64,000 nucleotides of DNA from Sipunculus nudus (GCA_026874595.1 CM049316.1:48426695-48490694), one strand, 5' to 3'. Positions 45,770-58,050 are shown, numbered from the stretch's first letter. The notes: generated by a model from the sequence alone, not told the origin. Numbers and translations are program-made.

Positions 45770-46591
45770 TGTTACAGGTGTCTCTTTTATTGTGCGCTGT
45801 TGACATTCTGATTCGTGTAGCGCAGGCTTAGGGCGTTGCTATGGCGTGTAGAGACACAGCGCTCGGTGTAATCCGTACTAGTTGACCTCTGAGGTGTAGA
45901 AACACAGCGTTCTTTGTTCTAGTCTGGAATGATCAGGTCTATTCTTTTGGGCGCGTGTGTATTACTAGTATGTATTGTTGTGTTCTTTGGATTGTTCGTG
46001 AAATAGAAGTTTCTGGGCTTTGGGTGAAAAAGTTATAAATAAGGTGTGTGTTTAGAGCCGAGGGGAGAGAGAAATATTCCATCGGAGACGGAAGAGTGTG
46101 AGTCAGTTTGTGGACCTTTCCGATAATTGCAGCACTGATAGATATTCTTCGAACTTTGTAACAGATTTTATTCAGTCTTCAGTTTGCCTTTGGACTATTA
46201 CCAGAACTTCACTTTTGGATTACAACAGTTTGATTTCGGGATTGAATTGGACTATTATTCTCTGAGAAGATTTACGTGAACTGTTCATCTGAATTATATG
46301 TTTTAAAGGACACTCTGGTACTGTACAATTTATTTATTATACTGTGTAACTGTATTTATTTACTGTTATACTGTTGTTACACTGTGTAATGGCATTGATT
46401 TAGTGTATTGTAATGTTAGGATTGTTTTAAGAATAAATTATAATTATTTGTTAACAAAAAACCACCGACTTCTTTATTCATTCCCCTGGATATACCACGC
46501 TGCCTATTGTTACATAATCTGACTTTTATTTATCTCTGTAACAAAATTTATGCTCGTCACGACTACCTGATCTGTTGTTATTAGGTTACGT

Positions 46592-46595
<4 letters not shown>
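45770..46595 (+). mobile_element. Probable solo LTR inserted in a (TA)n tract
   Basis: Ends TGTTAC and GTAACA are a perfect short inverted repeat of TG...CA type. Inside are TATAAATA at 46034-46041 and AATAAA at 46432-46437, well placed for LTR promoter and poly(A) signals. TA repeats flank both sides, so the target duplication cannot be read. No primer-binding site or gag/pol follows, hence a solo LTR. Confidence 0.6.

Positions 46596-46649
<54 letters not shown>
46596..46649. repeat. (TA)n microsatellite
   Basis: About 50 bp of TA directly after the LTR; the left part of the same tract is at 45758-45769. Confidence 0.95.
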
Positions 46650-46651
<2 letters not shown>

Positions 46652-47540
46652 GCATATATGGGGTTGATATTGGGAGGGGGTATAGTCTATTACAGTCCTG
46701 TACAGGAGAGTATACTAATTGCACACCTATTAAGGAATAAATAAGAAAACATGTCTGGCTTTTATGTTAGGTGCATGTTCTTCTTCATGCATATATAGGT
46801 AAATAAGTGTGTTAAAATAACATTTCCGTTTTTGAAGTGGATTTTAACTTGAAATAAAAATGTTAATTGTAACTGCAGTATTACGTTCAGTCTTGTTTAA
46901 TTTTTGCCTCCATGCAAGCTGTATTAACAGTGAATATTATCGACGATATGTGTTTTATAACTCTTTTTTCTTCATGATAAACTGGAAAACATGTTTGGCT
47001 TTTATGCCTAGATATATGTTTTTCTTCATTATTGGTCACTTAAGAGTATAAATAATATTTCTGCTTTTGAAGTAGATATTAACTTTATTTGAATCTGTTG
47101 AGGTAATGGTCCAAATTACACTTTTATGTGGTCCATATTACATTAAGAGTGTGTAATATGGACCAGAATTAATTATTTTTGTCACGGACTTTAAAGTCGG
47201 TAATATTAATTTTGCAAGTCTACTTTCACAGTAAAGTGTTTTTGTACCAGGTTCCTCAATAAAAATGATTTTACAATTTTTATAATTTTTATATATTTAA
47301 AATTTTCAAAGATTTTCTTTAAGGGGTCCAAATTACACGGATTTCCCCTATTTATATAGGGTCCAGGTATTCCCTCACGAAGGCCTGAGTAACCTTTAAA
47401 CTGTATGAAAGGGGGGGGGGGGGTGCTTGACTGATCACTCCGTCAATAACAAGCTCAACTTAAGCAAAGTTCCTGCCCCAAAAATCAGAGGCTCTGTTAG
47501 CATCATCATAGTCAGCATTAATGTCATAAGTATAGGTCTA

Positions 47541-47699
47541 TTTCCGCCGCCGACGATATCGGCCGCCGGCCTCAAATCGACCATATCGGCCGCCAGCGCC
47601 CAGCGGGCAACCATTTCGACAGCAACCCCGACGAGGCCACTGCTGGGCCCCGCCTTGGGCGGCGGGGCACCATTTTGGTCGCTGGGCTACCTCATTACT
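47541..47699 (-). repeat. GC-rich inverted arm, left (partner 49123-49287)
   Basis: GGCCGCCGGCCTCAAATCG and CAGCGCCCAGCGGGCAACC occur here and, reverse-complemented, in the right arm. Both arms end inward with GTAGC/CTCATTAC. The GC content stands out sharply from the AT-rich surroundings. Confidence 0.85.
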
Positions 47700-48231
47700 A
47701 GCCGCCGTTCTTCTTGGCTACGTAATTACAACATAAACGGCTATAGTCAGTCCTAGCTGATTAAACCTAAAAAGTGAATTTAATCATTGGAAGAACCCAA
47801 GCGCACACATTTCAGTAGGCCTACACTCATTTACACAAACACCTGTAAACAAGAACATCTACGCCAGCAACCTCAAGCAGAAAGAAATAAACAAATAACA
47901 CTTCATACACCTTTTTAACACACATTTTATTACTTGTATGATAATTAAAGAAATCACATATGTTTTTATTTAATTCAAATGAAATCTAAATAAATGCCAG
48001 AAATCTAGGCCTAACTATAAATCATAACTATATATTCAGAGGTCATAAAAAAACTTTCTATCCCGAAATATATAAAACTATATAAACATCTTGGGAGCAA
48101 TCCTTGTTTCATGGTAAAAATTAAGACAATAGTATATGTGTAAATTTGTATATTTATATATCATGTATATATGCATGCGTGTATAATGTGTATATGTTTA
48201 TATTTTTATGTGCATATATGTGTATATCTGA

Positions 48232-48272
<41 letters not shown>

Positions 48273-48887
48273 TGTAGGTATGTGTATATGTATGAATATG
48301 TAGGTACATATAACGCTATATATGTATATATATATATAATTATATACATATATATGTGTTTATACTTCTTTATGCATATTATGTGTTTATTGACCAACTC
48401 ATATATGTATATAGACCGTGAGTTTGAAATAAATCATTATCTATTTGTCTATCCATCTTGCTAACAAATAAAAAGTAAACTCTCAAAAAAACTCAAAAAT
48501 TAAAAACTTATCTACAGAAAAAATATTGATTTAATTTATTATTAAAAATTACATATACATAGAACTAATAATAAAAAAAGAAGCTCCTAGGGGAAAAAAT
48601 CACATAATTAAGAGATTAATTTTTTTTGGTAGTGCCTGTTAATAAAAAATGAGACGATTTGCTTAAAATACATCACGACTGTTGAAACCTGGTTTGCTAT
48701 CCTTTCATATACATTTGTTAACGAAGTTACAAGACAAATTAATGTTCTATATCATTCAATGCATGTATATGTGTTGAATTTGAGATTTTAACTAGCGCAC
48801 GTTGCTTAAAGGCCCTAATCATATTTTGAATAAATATATAGGCCTATATTTATAAAGTCCATCATATTTCTGGTTGAATAAGCTAGT
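47700..48887. other. Between the GC-rich arms: AT-rich, ATGTATATA-type repeat
   Basis: 48130-48420 is dominated by TATATG/CATATA units, including a (TA)n block at 48238-48269. The remainder is AT-rich and holds nothing recognised. Confidence 0.6.
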
Positions 48888-49090
48888 CAGAAGCGGATCA
48901 AGGGGGTGGGGGTCCAGGGGGGGCTGGTTCCCCCCTTTTTCATCAAAAACCAGGTTTTTTAAGGGCTTCAGACGAAATTTTTCCGCCTGGACCTCCCCCT
49001 TTTTCAGACCTGAGGACCTTTTTTTTAGGGTTTCCATTTGTCCTCCTGGGTTGGACCCCCCCTTTTTCCTAAATCCTGGATCCGCCCCTG
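48888..49090. mobile_element. 203-bp MITE, TIR CAGNNGCGGATC, target duplication CTAGT
   Basis: Ends CAGAAGCGGATC and GGATCCGCCCCTG are imperfect inverted repeats; CTAGT flanks at 48883-48887 and 49091-49095. The body has paired runs of G and C. Open frames across it are not genes. Confidence 0.75.
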
Positions 49091-49122
49091 CTAGTTCTAA
49101 TTATGATGTAACCGTGTTTGTG

Positions 49123-49287
49123 GTAATGAGGTAGCCCGGCGGCCGAAATGGTGCCCCGCCGCCAAAGTCGCGGCCGATATGGTTGACTGGCCCGAATCAG
49201 GACCCAGCATTTGCATCGTCGGTGATGCGACCGAAATGGTTGCCCGCTGGGCGCTGGCGGCCGATTTGAGGCCGGCGGCCGAAATCA
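49123..49287 (+). repeat. GC-rich inverted arm, right
   Basis: Reverse complement of 47541-47699, with a few indels (for example around the GATGCGACCGAAATGG part). Confidence 0.85.
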
Positions 49288-50377
49288 ACCTAATTCCCTA
49301 GCCATGACATGTCTGTTAAAGCTTTTCGTCCGACAGTTATAACGAATTCCCTGATTCAGCGCAAATTGGGTTAAAATCCATAAACCATTTAAAAGTAATG
49401 ACACTTTTTATTATGCTGTTCCGTTGCGTTCCGTTCCGTAAATTAGGTCCCTGTTCCGCGTTCGGTTCCGTGTTTTAGGCCAGCTCGACGCGGAAAGTTT
49501 GACTCGGCGGAGGAGAACGGAAACCACCTTCCTATGTCAATGCCCAGGCCCCGCAACGGCAAGAAACATATATCAAGGTACCTGATATATTGCTAACACA
49601 CACCTGTAAAAAAAGGGTGTATAAACTGTCTTATATAGCATTACAAAATAGGTGACATGCCACCAACTAGCAGTAGGCTACTCTTGTTATTGAAATGGGT
49701 ATCCTCTTATGGATGAACGTAGGGACAGCCTGTAGACTGTAGCCTGACATATATAGTAAACACTGATCAAGCGCTGCAGCCTCTGGCGGGGAGAGTCTAT
49801 ACTATCCAAGTTTGTACGGATCCGTACAACCCCAAAGAAATGTATATGCCTTGTGTAATGTGAGGACATCAGTCAAACCCTACATATTATTATTTTTGCA
49901 GATGCTTGGACTGCGTTGGGACCAAAACTTTTGCTGAATGATCAGTAAATAATAAAGTATGGGCACTTACTCTGAATGAAGTCAGATATTACTTCATCTC
50001 TGTTGGGCCGCTCTAGCCTTCAAGTTGGAACAGCCAATAGGAAATTAGCATCATTGACAACACGCGATGAATGATGGGAAGGATGCTTGTGAAAATATGG
50101 TCTATCCTAGTGCACGGCACTGGCATTCCTTGGAAAAGCCCCCTGAATTCCTCTTTTGCTTAGAATGCCCACCTTATTTGCATGGGATTCCTTTTCCAAC
50201 GGTGTCCTGTTGCGCATGCAACAACTGAACCCTGGCAGTTGAAAGGATAAAAAACATTTACAGGCGCACATAAAGGTGATATATCGATTTAATTTGATAC
50301 ATAAAAAGTTTATTTCTATATATAAATACAAGATTGCTTCTCTATAGCACGACAAGCAGTGGTATTTCATGTTACAG
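49288..50377. other. Intergenic; possible promoter for a plus-strand gene
   Basis: A CCAAT box (CAGCCAATAGGAA) lies at about 50031-50043 in moderately GC-rich DNA. 49420-49520 has several GTTCCG/CGGAAC phrases. Nothing coding. Confidence 0.3.
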
Positions 50378-50561
50378 GTCCCTCCGTGTACCGCAGGGTG
50401 AACTCTCACACCAGACGGTCGGACTCCATATCACAGATAAATGGAGTCAGTATGTGGCGGACTACCTGTAGACCCGGTTGTGGCTCTGATGTAAACACAG
50501 AGGCACAGTTCCCTGCCTTCATTTATCTAGTGGACGGGAACATATGCACTGTTAGACGATG
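50378..50561 (+). CDS. Candidate exon, possibly 5' untranslated
   Basis: Bounded by a fair acceptor (CATGTTACAG) and a good donor (G then GTGAGC), open in one frame with MWRTTCRPGCGSDVNTEAQ. Joining it to 59055 in that frame hits a stop within five codons, so if both belong to one transcript this would be 5' leader. Could equally be chance. Confidence 0.3.
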
Positions 50562-52250
50562 GTGAGCCGGGGTGATTGTTTCAGCCAGCGTTGTGCAGTG
50601 CACGCGTATAGCTTGTTATGAGTTCATAATTTCAGTTATGGGGATCATCTTGTGGAAAAGTGTAGCAAGGGTACATTGGGATACTAGGAAATGGAGGCAA
50701 TTAAGAAAATTTCTTACCAATATTTTCTAATAAACTGTTCTGGAGCAGAAAAAATAATGTAGGAGTGCTCCTAAAAGGAAATTGCTAAGATTTTGTTCCT
50801 GTTGATTTTCTGGAACCTTCCATGCTGTCATATTTATCTTTTGTCACATGACCCTGTCCTTGACCTTATTGATATGTGAAAAGTTGTCCTATGATTAATG
50901 CCCCAAATTAATTATAGTGAATATTGTTTCTATAACTTCCATTAACAAATTTGTTAAAAATTTAAAAGGTATAGCCATAAATTTATAAAAGAATTATTGC
51001 CATATATTTTCATTAACTCTTAAGCATTATTTATGAACTAATATGTTTTAGAATAGATTTATTAGCAATAAATTACTCTGGTACACCAGAGGTCAGGTCA
51101 CAGGTAGGGTCATGGGTGACCAGAGTTCATAATGCCTCAGAAACATGGCTGTGTCAGTGATGGTCTTCTGCTCTTCTCTCCATGATAAAATACTGTTATA
51201 TCATATATAACACAACCAGGACAGTCCATATGTTTGGCAACTGAGAAATAAAGGATATATAGGTAGAGTTAACATAAGTTTAAGCTGCATCTTATTCTTA
51301 ATGACTTTTATTCGTTCCTTGTTATAAATCAGAAGAACCGCTACGATATTTCGTAAGAACATATTCAAGGCTGAGTATGGCCCAGGTCCCCCCAAAGTGC
51401 AATTCCCAGCCTTGCACCAAGGCAAGCGTGTAGCATCATGGCCAACCTGACCCACCCAGCTGAAATGTGACACATGCACCTGGCCGGCTGAAAAATCCAA
51501 TATTATATGAAGACGCAGAAACTAATAGCGTAATAGGTGTAGCCGCCTGCAGTGACAAAACTTTTTGCACTATTAACAGATGACTTAGTTTCCAATTTCA
51601 CCGGAAGGGGTGACATTAAAACTTCTTCACGACTGCAAAAGTACCTTATTTTTGATACAACTGCAACATATTGGCAACTGTAAGTGCATTTTACTTTAGT
51701 TATTGTGTATTTTGGTCAAAGAAGACATGGGAAGTACTGCTCATGACTGTCATAACAGAAGCAGTTAGAATGTATATGTAACGGCAACAATGTTTTGTTT
51801 ACTTGTCCAGTTTTATACAAGTTATAGACATGATAAGCAGGGAATTTAAGCAATTAGTTAATCATAACAGAATTTTGTCACTAAAAATTGAGATACTCGA
51901 GTGACCGAGGGGTTTTCTCCTTTTTATACTCACAGAGCATACAGAGGTTAGAATCCCACCCAAGTGCATACATGAGGTGGTGACTATAAAATGTACTCTA
52001 AGATATATTTAACATTTTATAGTCAACCTTGGTGGCTAATTCAGGTGGACTTTCCTTCGAAAATTAATGAGGGGTTTTTACAATTACAAGCATTAAGCAA
52101 GAATCTTAGTCTCTGATTTATTAGTTTTTCAAGTGTTCTTTTACATAAGATGTACATCGATCAGAGCCCTTGCTGTATTGAATTTGACATTGCCCTTGTG
52201 AATATGCCTTCACTGTTAACCACTATTGTAAAAAAAGTAATATTGATCAT
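50562..52250. repeat. Intergenic; hairpin repeat copy 2 at 51895-52040
   Basis: 51895-52040 matches 41577-41730; the hairpin at 51979-52028 keeps the 17-nt loop but both arms gained TA. 51370-51425 is the inverted partner of 43650-43700. The rest is AT-rich with nothing recognised. Confidence 0.6.
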
Positions 52251-53056
52251 GGAGATCATGATTTCCTGCAGACTAGCAGGGCCACCTTTTTTTTTTCGAA
52301 TTTTTAAGCATTTTTTTCTCTATTACTGAGACCTTTAAAGATGCGGTTGTCTGTTAACAGGGCACAAATGGTAACCATTGGTCTTAGAATCTTCTTACTT
52401 GACATCCTGGGAGGTCCATGAAAAAGTCTTCTTTGAAACATGAAATTAGGTCTCTGTTACCCATATTCTGAAAGCTATTGGGCTAATAAGTACCCCCCAG
52501 AATAATTTCAACATTGATACCAAAGCAGGGCACAAATCATAACCATTGGACCTAAAATCTTATATTTTGACATCTAGGGAGGTCCACGTAAAGTCTCCTT
52601 GGAAACCTGATATTAGGTCACTGTTTCCCATATTCTCAGAGCTATGGGGCTCAGAACTATCCCCAGAATAATTAAAAATTTGATACAAAAGCTCCAGTAT
52701 CTGAACAACTAATGCATTGATCACCATGATTTTTTGTATGCATATTGACCGTGGGGTGTTTCATCAGTTCCTGCAGACAGGACACAAATCATAACCACTG
52801 TGCCTAGAATCTTCTGACTTAACATCCTGAGAGTTCCTCAATGGTTCTCCTCAGAAACCTGAAATTAGGTCACTGTGACTATATTCTCTGATATACAGAC
52901 CATGTTTGAGCACCCAAGAAATAATGCAAAATACACACAAATTGCCAGATTCCTCAGGAACAGCTGAATTGATTGTCATCAAATTTAGTGTGCTAATGAG
53001 TCTTGATGAACTTGAGCTAATATGCTTGAACTATGATGCCACCTACATTATCTTAA

Positions 53057-54231
53057 ATGGGCTTGCGCTGGCCGCTCGCCACGTCGCCAAATGCGAGTAA
53101 TTTGACCGAAATGCGAGGAAACTTTTTGCAGAAATCGCCACGTTGGCGATTAAAAATTAATACACAAATACCCGTGAAAATCTGGTTTAAATACTCTCTT
53201 AAATATACCATCGATTGTTCCGTGATCGTGTTTGTGTACAACTTGCCAACTAGAAACCGCGTTAATGTGGGTCTTTCTAAAAGTCAGAGAATTCGAAAAG
53301 AATTCAAGCAGAATATTTGGAGATGTTATGTTCAACTAACAATGCGTGAACAGCCATAAAAAATTCTCCGGCTCTCCGAGAATTCTCTTACAGATGCCCT
53401 TTATTCTTATAAAACAAAAACTAACTCTGTTCTGATCGGTTGGTAGTTGAGCATGGAACTTAGCTTAGCGCTCATTGGACAGAAAGTATATTTCGCTGAT
53501 CATCTGTAAGTTGTGACACGGTTTACGTATCAATATTTGACAATATTACAGCGATTGATTTCACACACCGTTATAAATAAAGCGTACTGGGTAATGTGTT
53601 TTCTTGATTAAAGTGTAATTAGCCGGCATCTATCAAAGATTTTCTTCAGTGGTTAATATACGGCCTTATGGTCTTGTAACACCCGCCGCTATAGTCAGCG
53701 AAATATATGCTTTATCTTAATGGAGTTCTTCAGTCAAACTATAACTGCTAAAGGTCGTTTTGCGTGTTCCCACACGCGCTTCATGTTAGAGAGACAGCAT
53801 CATGTGTGGACATGTAATCAGATTTGTGAGGAAGAAGTAATGTCAGTAAAGATAACAGAATTCTTCACACGTTCTGACATGGGACACACAGAAATGGTGC
53901 CGAAAAAGAAATGTCGGTACAACCAAAATAAAAATAGATCCATTGTTTATGATGTTAAGGTGGCTGGACTGTCGGGAAGGGATGTTTTTTGCAAAGACTG
54001 TATTGCCAACAAAAAAGCAGTATATATTTACCTTTTACTGCCTATTACTGATTAAATGTTTTGGAATTACTGCCTATTGCTATGATCTATAATATGTAGT
54101 GTATAAATCAGCTGAAAAGATTATATTTATTAAACGTTTCCTGTGGCTAACCGAAGTGAGCTGTGGCTAATGATTTTCCCACCTAATTAACCACAGTGGC
54201 TAACCAATGTTTATGGCCAGCGCTAGCCCAG
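53057..54231. mobile_element. DNA transposon, 1.17 kb, TIR TGGGCT(T/A)GCGCTGGCC
   Basis: TIRs of 16 bp with one mismatch (53058-53073 and 54215-54230). CTTAA is present on both sides (53052-53056, 54232-54236), while the uninterrupted relative at 4125-4140 has it once, so the insertion and its target duplication are directly visible. TTAA-type targets are used by piggyBac and Kolobok elements, but the ends do not decide the family. Confidence 0.88.
53720..54055 (+). CDS. Hypothetical 111-residue ORF inside the TIR element
   Basis: Opens MEFFSQTITAKGRF at an ATG and ends in LPITD before TAA. It is basic, with five cysteines in HVWTCNQIC, KKKCRY and DVFCKDCIAN spacing that could form a zinc site. 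No transposase triad is present. It may be the remains of a transposon DNA-binding protein or chance. Not recognised. Confidence 0.3.
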   Translation: MEFFSQTITAKGRFACSHTRFMLERQHHVWTCNQICEEEVMSVKITEFFTRSDMGHTEMVPKKKCRYNQNKNRSIVYDVKVAGLSGRDVFCKDCIANKKAVYIYLLLPITD

Positions 54232-54544
54232 CTTAATTAGTTGCCAGTGCAAGGACATATTGTCAACATGCCAGTGGGCTGAGCGTCATGACCCATGGGT
54301 CACTTGTTACCTTCATGGTCAACTTCAGCTGAGCACAGTGACCCATTGGTCCCTTGTTTATAATTATGTGGCTGCCCCCCTTTCTTTGCTTGGCTTGGGT
54401 CATCTCTTCAACCCGTTCCTACAGATAACTGCAAAATGGTCCAAACATTAATCATTGTTTGCCAAATCCATTACACATCTTTGTTAACATGCAACGTTTT
54501 AATTTTATTGATTTTTTTTACAGTATTTGAAGTAGTTACCTTCA

Positions 54545-54722
54545 TTAAAACCAGAGTAGGGGCCAGGTACTTGTACCTGTACCTGTACCTAGGTATACAT
54601 TTCAGAGTACCTGTACCTGCACCTGCCAGTCATGAGCAGGAAGTACCTTGTACCTGTAACTGTACCTGGAACTAAAGTACCTGTACCTGGTACAAGGTAC
54701 TCCAGGTACATTTTCATATTTT
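54545..54722 (+). repeat. (GTACCT)n-rich repeat, inverted partner 57865-58025
   Basis: Imperfect arrays of GTACCTGTACCT with AGGTAC, bordered by ACCAGAGTAGGGGCC. The partner copy ends GGGCCCCTACCCTGATTAAAA, the reverse complement of this border. Confidence 0.8.
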
Positions 54723-54728
54723 CAGTTT

Positions 54729-57356
54729 TTAGCTTAGCTGACTATAAGTCATCTGAGCTATAGTCGTGGTCCATTGTCCGTCGTCCGTCCATCTGTCCGT
54801 CCGTCCGTCTGTCCGTCCGTCCGTCCATAGATGTGGCACGTTTTAAAACCGTAAGACCTAGGAATCCAAAATTCGGCATAATTTTAGATGTCTCCAAGAT
54901 CTCCTACCAAGCCGAAAACCGGGTCTTTGCGACTTCGTTCCTTTGAGAAATTAAGGAAAAACCTCAATTTTTTATTAAAAACCTATTTTCACACTTCAGG
55001 ACTGCCTTATATCAAAACTACTCATCTGTTTTTCCTCATATTTACCATAAATATTCCCTTGTATAGTTCCTATGTACATGCCAGAAATTATGTCTGTATT
55101 ATGTAATTTAAAAAAGTTATGGGCCCAAAAATAATGCATTTTGTAAAAAATCAGGAAAGATATTTGATCATTTAACACAAAACATGTTTAAGCTATGGAC
55201 TTTTTTCCAGTAATATAACTTTAATAATCAAAATTAAATTGTATACCCAAAATTAGATCAAAATCTTTTAAATTTTTTGAAATATTAACAAAAATAAAAA
55301 ATTGGTACCTTAAATTTTGCCCAACTTTGACCATGGCACGTTTTTTTCCTGTAAGTACTGTGGATTTAATTTTCACAGCATGTTTTTGTTAGCATTTTGT
55401 CGGTTAACACCAAAGATTTGAAACCAGTTGATCAAACACTGTAAATTTTATTCAAGTTTTCAAGCACCATGTAACATTGTTTACATCAAGCTAGTGTTAT
55501 GCAGTTTGCAGCTCCCCAGCTTCAGCTCTCAGTTCCTAAAATTTGGCATACAATTAGATGTCTCCAAAATCCCCTACCATGCCAAGAATTTGGTCACTAG
55601 GACTTAATACCTTCAAGATATTAATGAAAAACTTCATTTTTCCATTAAAACCCATTGTTACACTTCAAGACTGCCTAATATCAAAACCACTGATCTGACT
55701 TTAATCATATATAATATACATATTTTTCTATACATTCTCTATGCACATGCCAGAAATGATGTCAGTATTGCGTAATTGTTTTAAGTAATGTGCCCAAACA
55801 TAATGCACTTTGTAAAAAATCAAGAAATTTATTTACTCACTTAACAAGAGGATTGCTATAGCTAGAGATTTTTTGTCAGGGATGTAACATTTTATCAAGA
55901 TTCATTTGAATACCCAAAATTAGTTCTGAATTTTTCAAATTTTATAAGTTATTAGTATAAATATAAAATTAGTACCTTAAATTTTGCCAAACTTTGACCA
56001 TGGCACGTTTGTTTCCTGTGAGCACTGTTGATATAATTTTCATATCATGCACACATAAGGATTTCAGCTTAGTCTAGAAAGCTGAAAGAAATTGGCCAAA
56101 AATTGTAGCTTTTATTAATGTTTTTATGAGACCATGTCAGACCTTAGCTCTCCCCAGCCCCTCTTGAGTCACCTGCATGTTGACCTTGTTGACCTTTCAT
56201 CAAATTATGCACGCTTGATGGGAGGCATACACTGGGGCAGCCAGGCAGCTTATGGCCAGCCACAGTTGATCCAGGTGTCCAACCCAACTCATCTAGTAGT
56301 TTTAACTAACAATAAACAATAAATTAATAAATTTTTATTGGTTTTTTTTTTTTTAAAATAAAGAAAAATAGAAAAGGAATTTGTTAGTTGATAATAACAG
56401 GAAATTAACTTGCAGTTACTGATGATATAAGAATCTTGTATCAATTGATAGAATGTCGAGTATTCCAAATAACACCATGCAGTCACCTATGGTATTTTTT
56501 CAGTTCAATTTTAATGATAAAAAAATGAATCATATTATTCATTACTAATCATTAGGGATCTTATGAAGGAAATTAATGATAGACAAAGATGCAGTTGATA
56601 ATATTAATCTAGATTCCTGCTGTGTCTAGTGTGTACATTGATGTGAAATTAGTCCAAAATGAATATATTACATTTATATTTTTTTTTAGTATGAATAAAA
56701 GCCATAAAATCAGGTACTTATGACCATTATTTAAATGTGTGAATTTTGTATATTCTGGATTCTCAACATCATTGTTTGGTGAAAAATGAATAAATACCAG
56801 ACATGGTGCAAATACTTTGCAAATGTATTTGAATACGAATATGAATATGTACTCCATTATAAAATTTCTTGCATAAGAAAGTGAATTCAGGTAAAAATGA
56901 AAGTATACGAATACCAGTGCAAATACTTTCAAAATGTATTCATGAATGCATTCATAAATATATTCTTTGATATCATTTTAATAATCATTTCAGTTATATT
57001 TTATTTTTAAAAATTCATACGATTCTCTTATTATTTTTAATAAAAATTATATTTGGGACAATATTTTTAATTTTTTTTAATAAATAGTTAAACTAATATT
57101 ATATGTTCTGCTTATAAGTTATATGGCCAAGTCAAAATCTGTGTGACAATAGCACTCCATTTGTTAATAAAATAAACGAAATCAATCCTCTTCCCTGTCT
57201 CCAAAGGTACTATCAAAATCATACATAAGCTAAACACCCACAACTCATAATACAGCTTATTTTTATTACCACATAAAACCAGCATGTGCCTCATTTCTAA
57301 ATCATATTTTTTTATCATATATAACAGCTGAGCGCCGTGACCCACAGGTCCCTTGT
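54729..57356 (-). mobile_element. Candidate 2.6-kb element, hairpin end at 54729, palindrome end at 57356
   Basis: The left end is AGCTTAGCTGACTATAAGTC, the family hairpin in reverse; the right end is GACCCACAGGTCCCTTGT, a variant of the GACCCATGGGTCCCTTGT terminus. Between them are two GGCACG/ACATGCCAGAAAT(T/G) modules. 54729-56690 is directly duplicated at 60130-62440. No coding capacity seen. Confidence 0.5.
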
Positions 57357-57864
57357 TTTTAATTTTTATTTCTCTTTAGTATTAAATTACCTTAAGTATT
57401 AAAATAATCAGCAAGCCATCAGTGTGATATAATGCTCATGAATTGAATTGTTATCAAACCTCCAAAATGGTCACATGTGTGAAATCAGCTGTAACCACTA
57501 ATTGAGCAAATTATTTGATTATACTGTACTTGGTGCACTTAATGAACATTTAGTACACAAATATCATGTTTGTGAAGTATGATGTCAGAATAATCACTCT
57601 CTTACTGTACTTGGTGTACTTAATGGACTTTCAGTAGATTTGAATTTCATGTTTGTGAATGTATGGTGTCATACTCTACTTGGTGCACCTAATGGACTTT
57701 TAATACACTTGCATGTTTGTGAACATATGGTGCCATACAGTTAATAAGTTCTATTAAAATATACTTTAGCAAATGACTTCAGTATTATTTGATGGAAAAA
57801 AGGCATGTAAACTTGCATATACGTGAATTTATGCCGTAAAAACGTCTTTTAAGTGATCCTCAAA
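57357..57864. repeat. Short diverged tandem repeat
   Basis: Units with TACTTGGTGCACTTAATGGAC recur at about 57527, 57607 and 57677. Nothing else. Confidence 0.5.
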
Positions 57865-58025
57865 TAAATGTACCTGTACCTAGGTACTTTCTAAAGTACC
57901 TGTACCTGTACCTAGGTACTCTGTGAAAATCAAGTACCTGTACCTGTACCTGTACCTGGCCGATTCACAAGTACCTGTACCTGTACCTAGGTACTTTCGC
58001 TTATACCGGGCCCCTACCCTGATTA
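57865..58025 (-). repeat. (GTACCT)n-rich repeat, second copy
   Basis: Inverted with respect to 54545-54722; contains four blocks of GTACCTGTACCT separated by short spacers. Confidence 0.8.
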
Positions 58026-58050
58026 AAACAAGTGGGTTGCCTGGTGTGTG

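Larger units (their letters stand above)
44833..47348. mobile_element. TIR DNA transposon, 2.5 kb, TA target site, with nested insertions
   Basis: Termini at 44833-44856 and 47325-47348 are inverted repeats of 24 bp with one mismatch (GAAATCCGTGTAATTTGG core); TA flanks on both sides (44831-44832, 47349-47350). Subterminal GTGTAATATGGACC motifs recur at 45211, 45231, 47110 and 47150 in both orientations. No transposase ORF. It contains a second TIR element (45351-45647) and a probable solo LTR (45770-46595). Confidence 0.8.
52251..54345 (-). repeat. Composite repeat (minus orientation) interrupted by a transposon
   Basis: Reverse-complement relative of 4060-5600: GTAACTAATTAAGATAATGT-type sequence, CAAATTGCCAGATTCCTCAGG and the terminus CATGACCCATGGGTCACTTG at 54290-54310. 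A second terminus follows at 54330-54358. The insertion 53057-54231 splits it. Confidence 0.75.

Noticed and set aside
48874-49134. 86-codon ORF rich in proline and phenylalanine
   Set aside because: It spans the MITE 48888-49090 and comes from its C/T-rich body.
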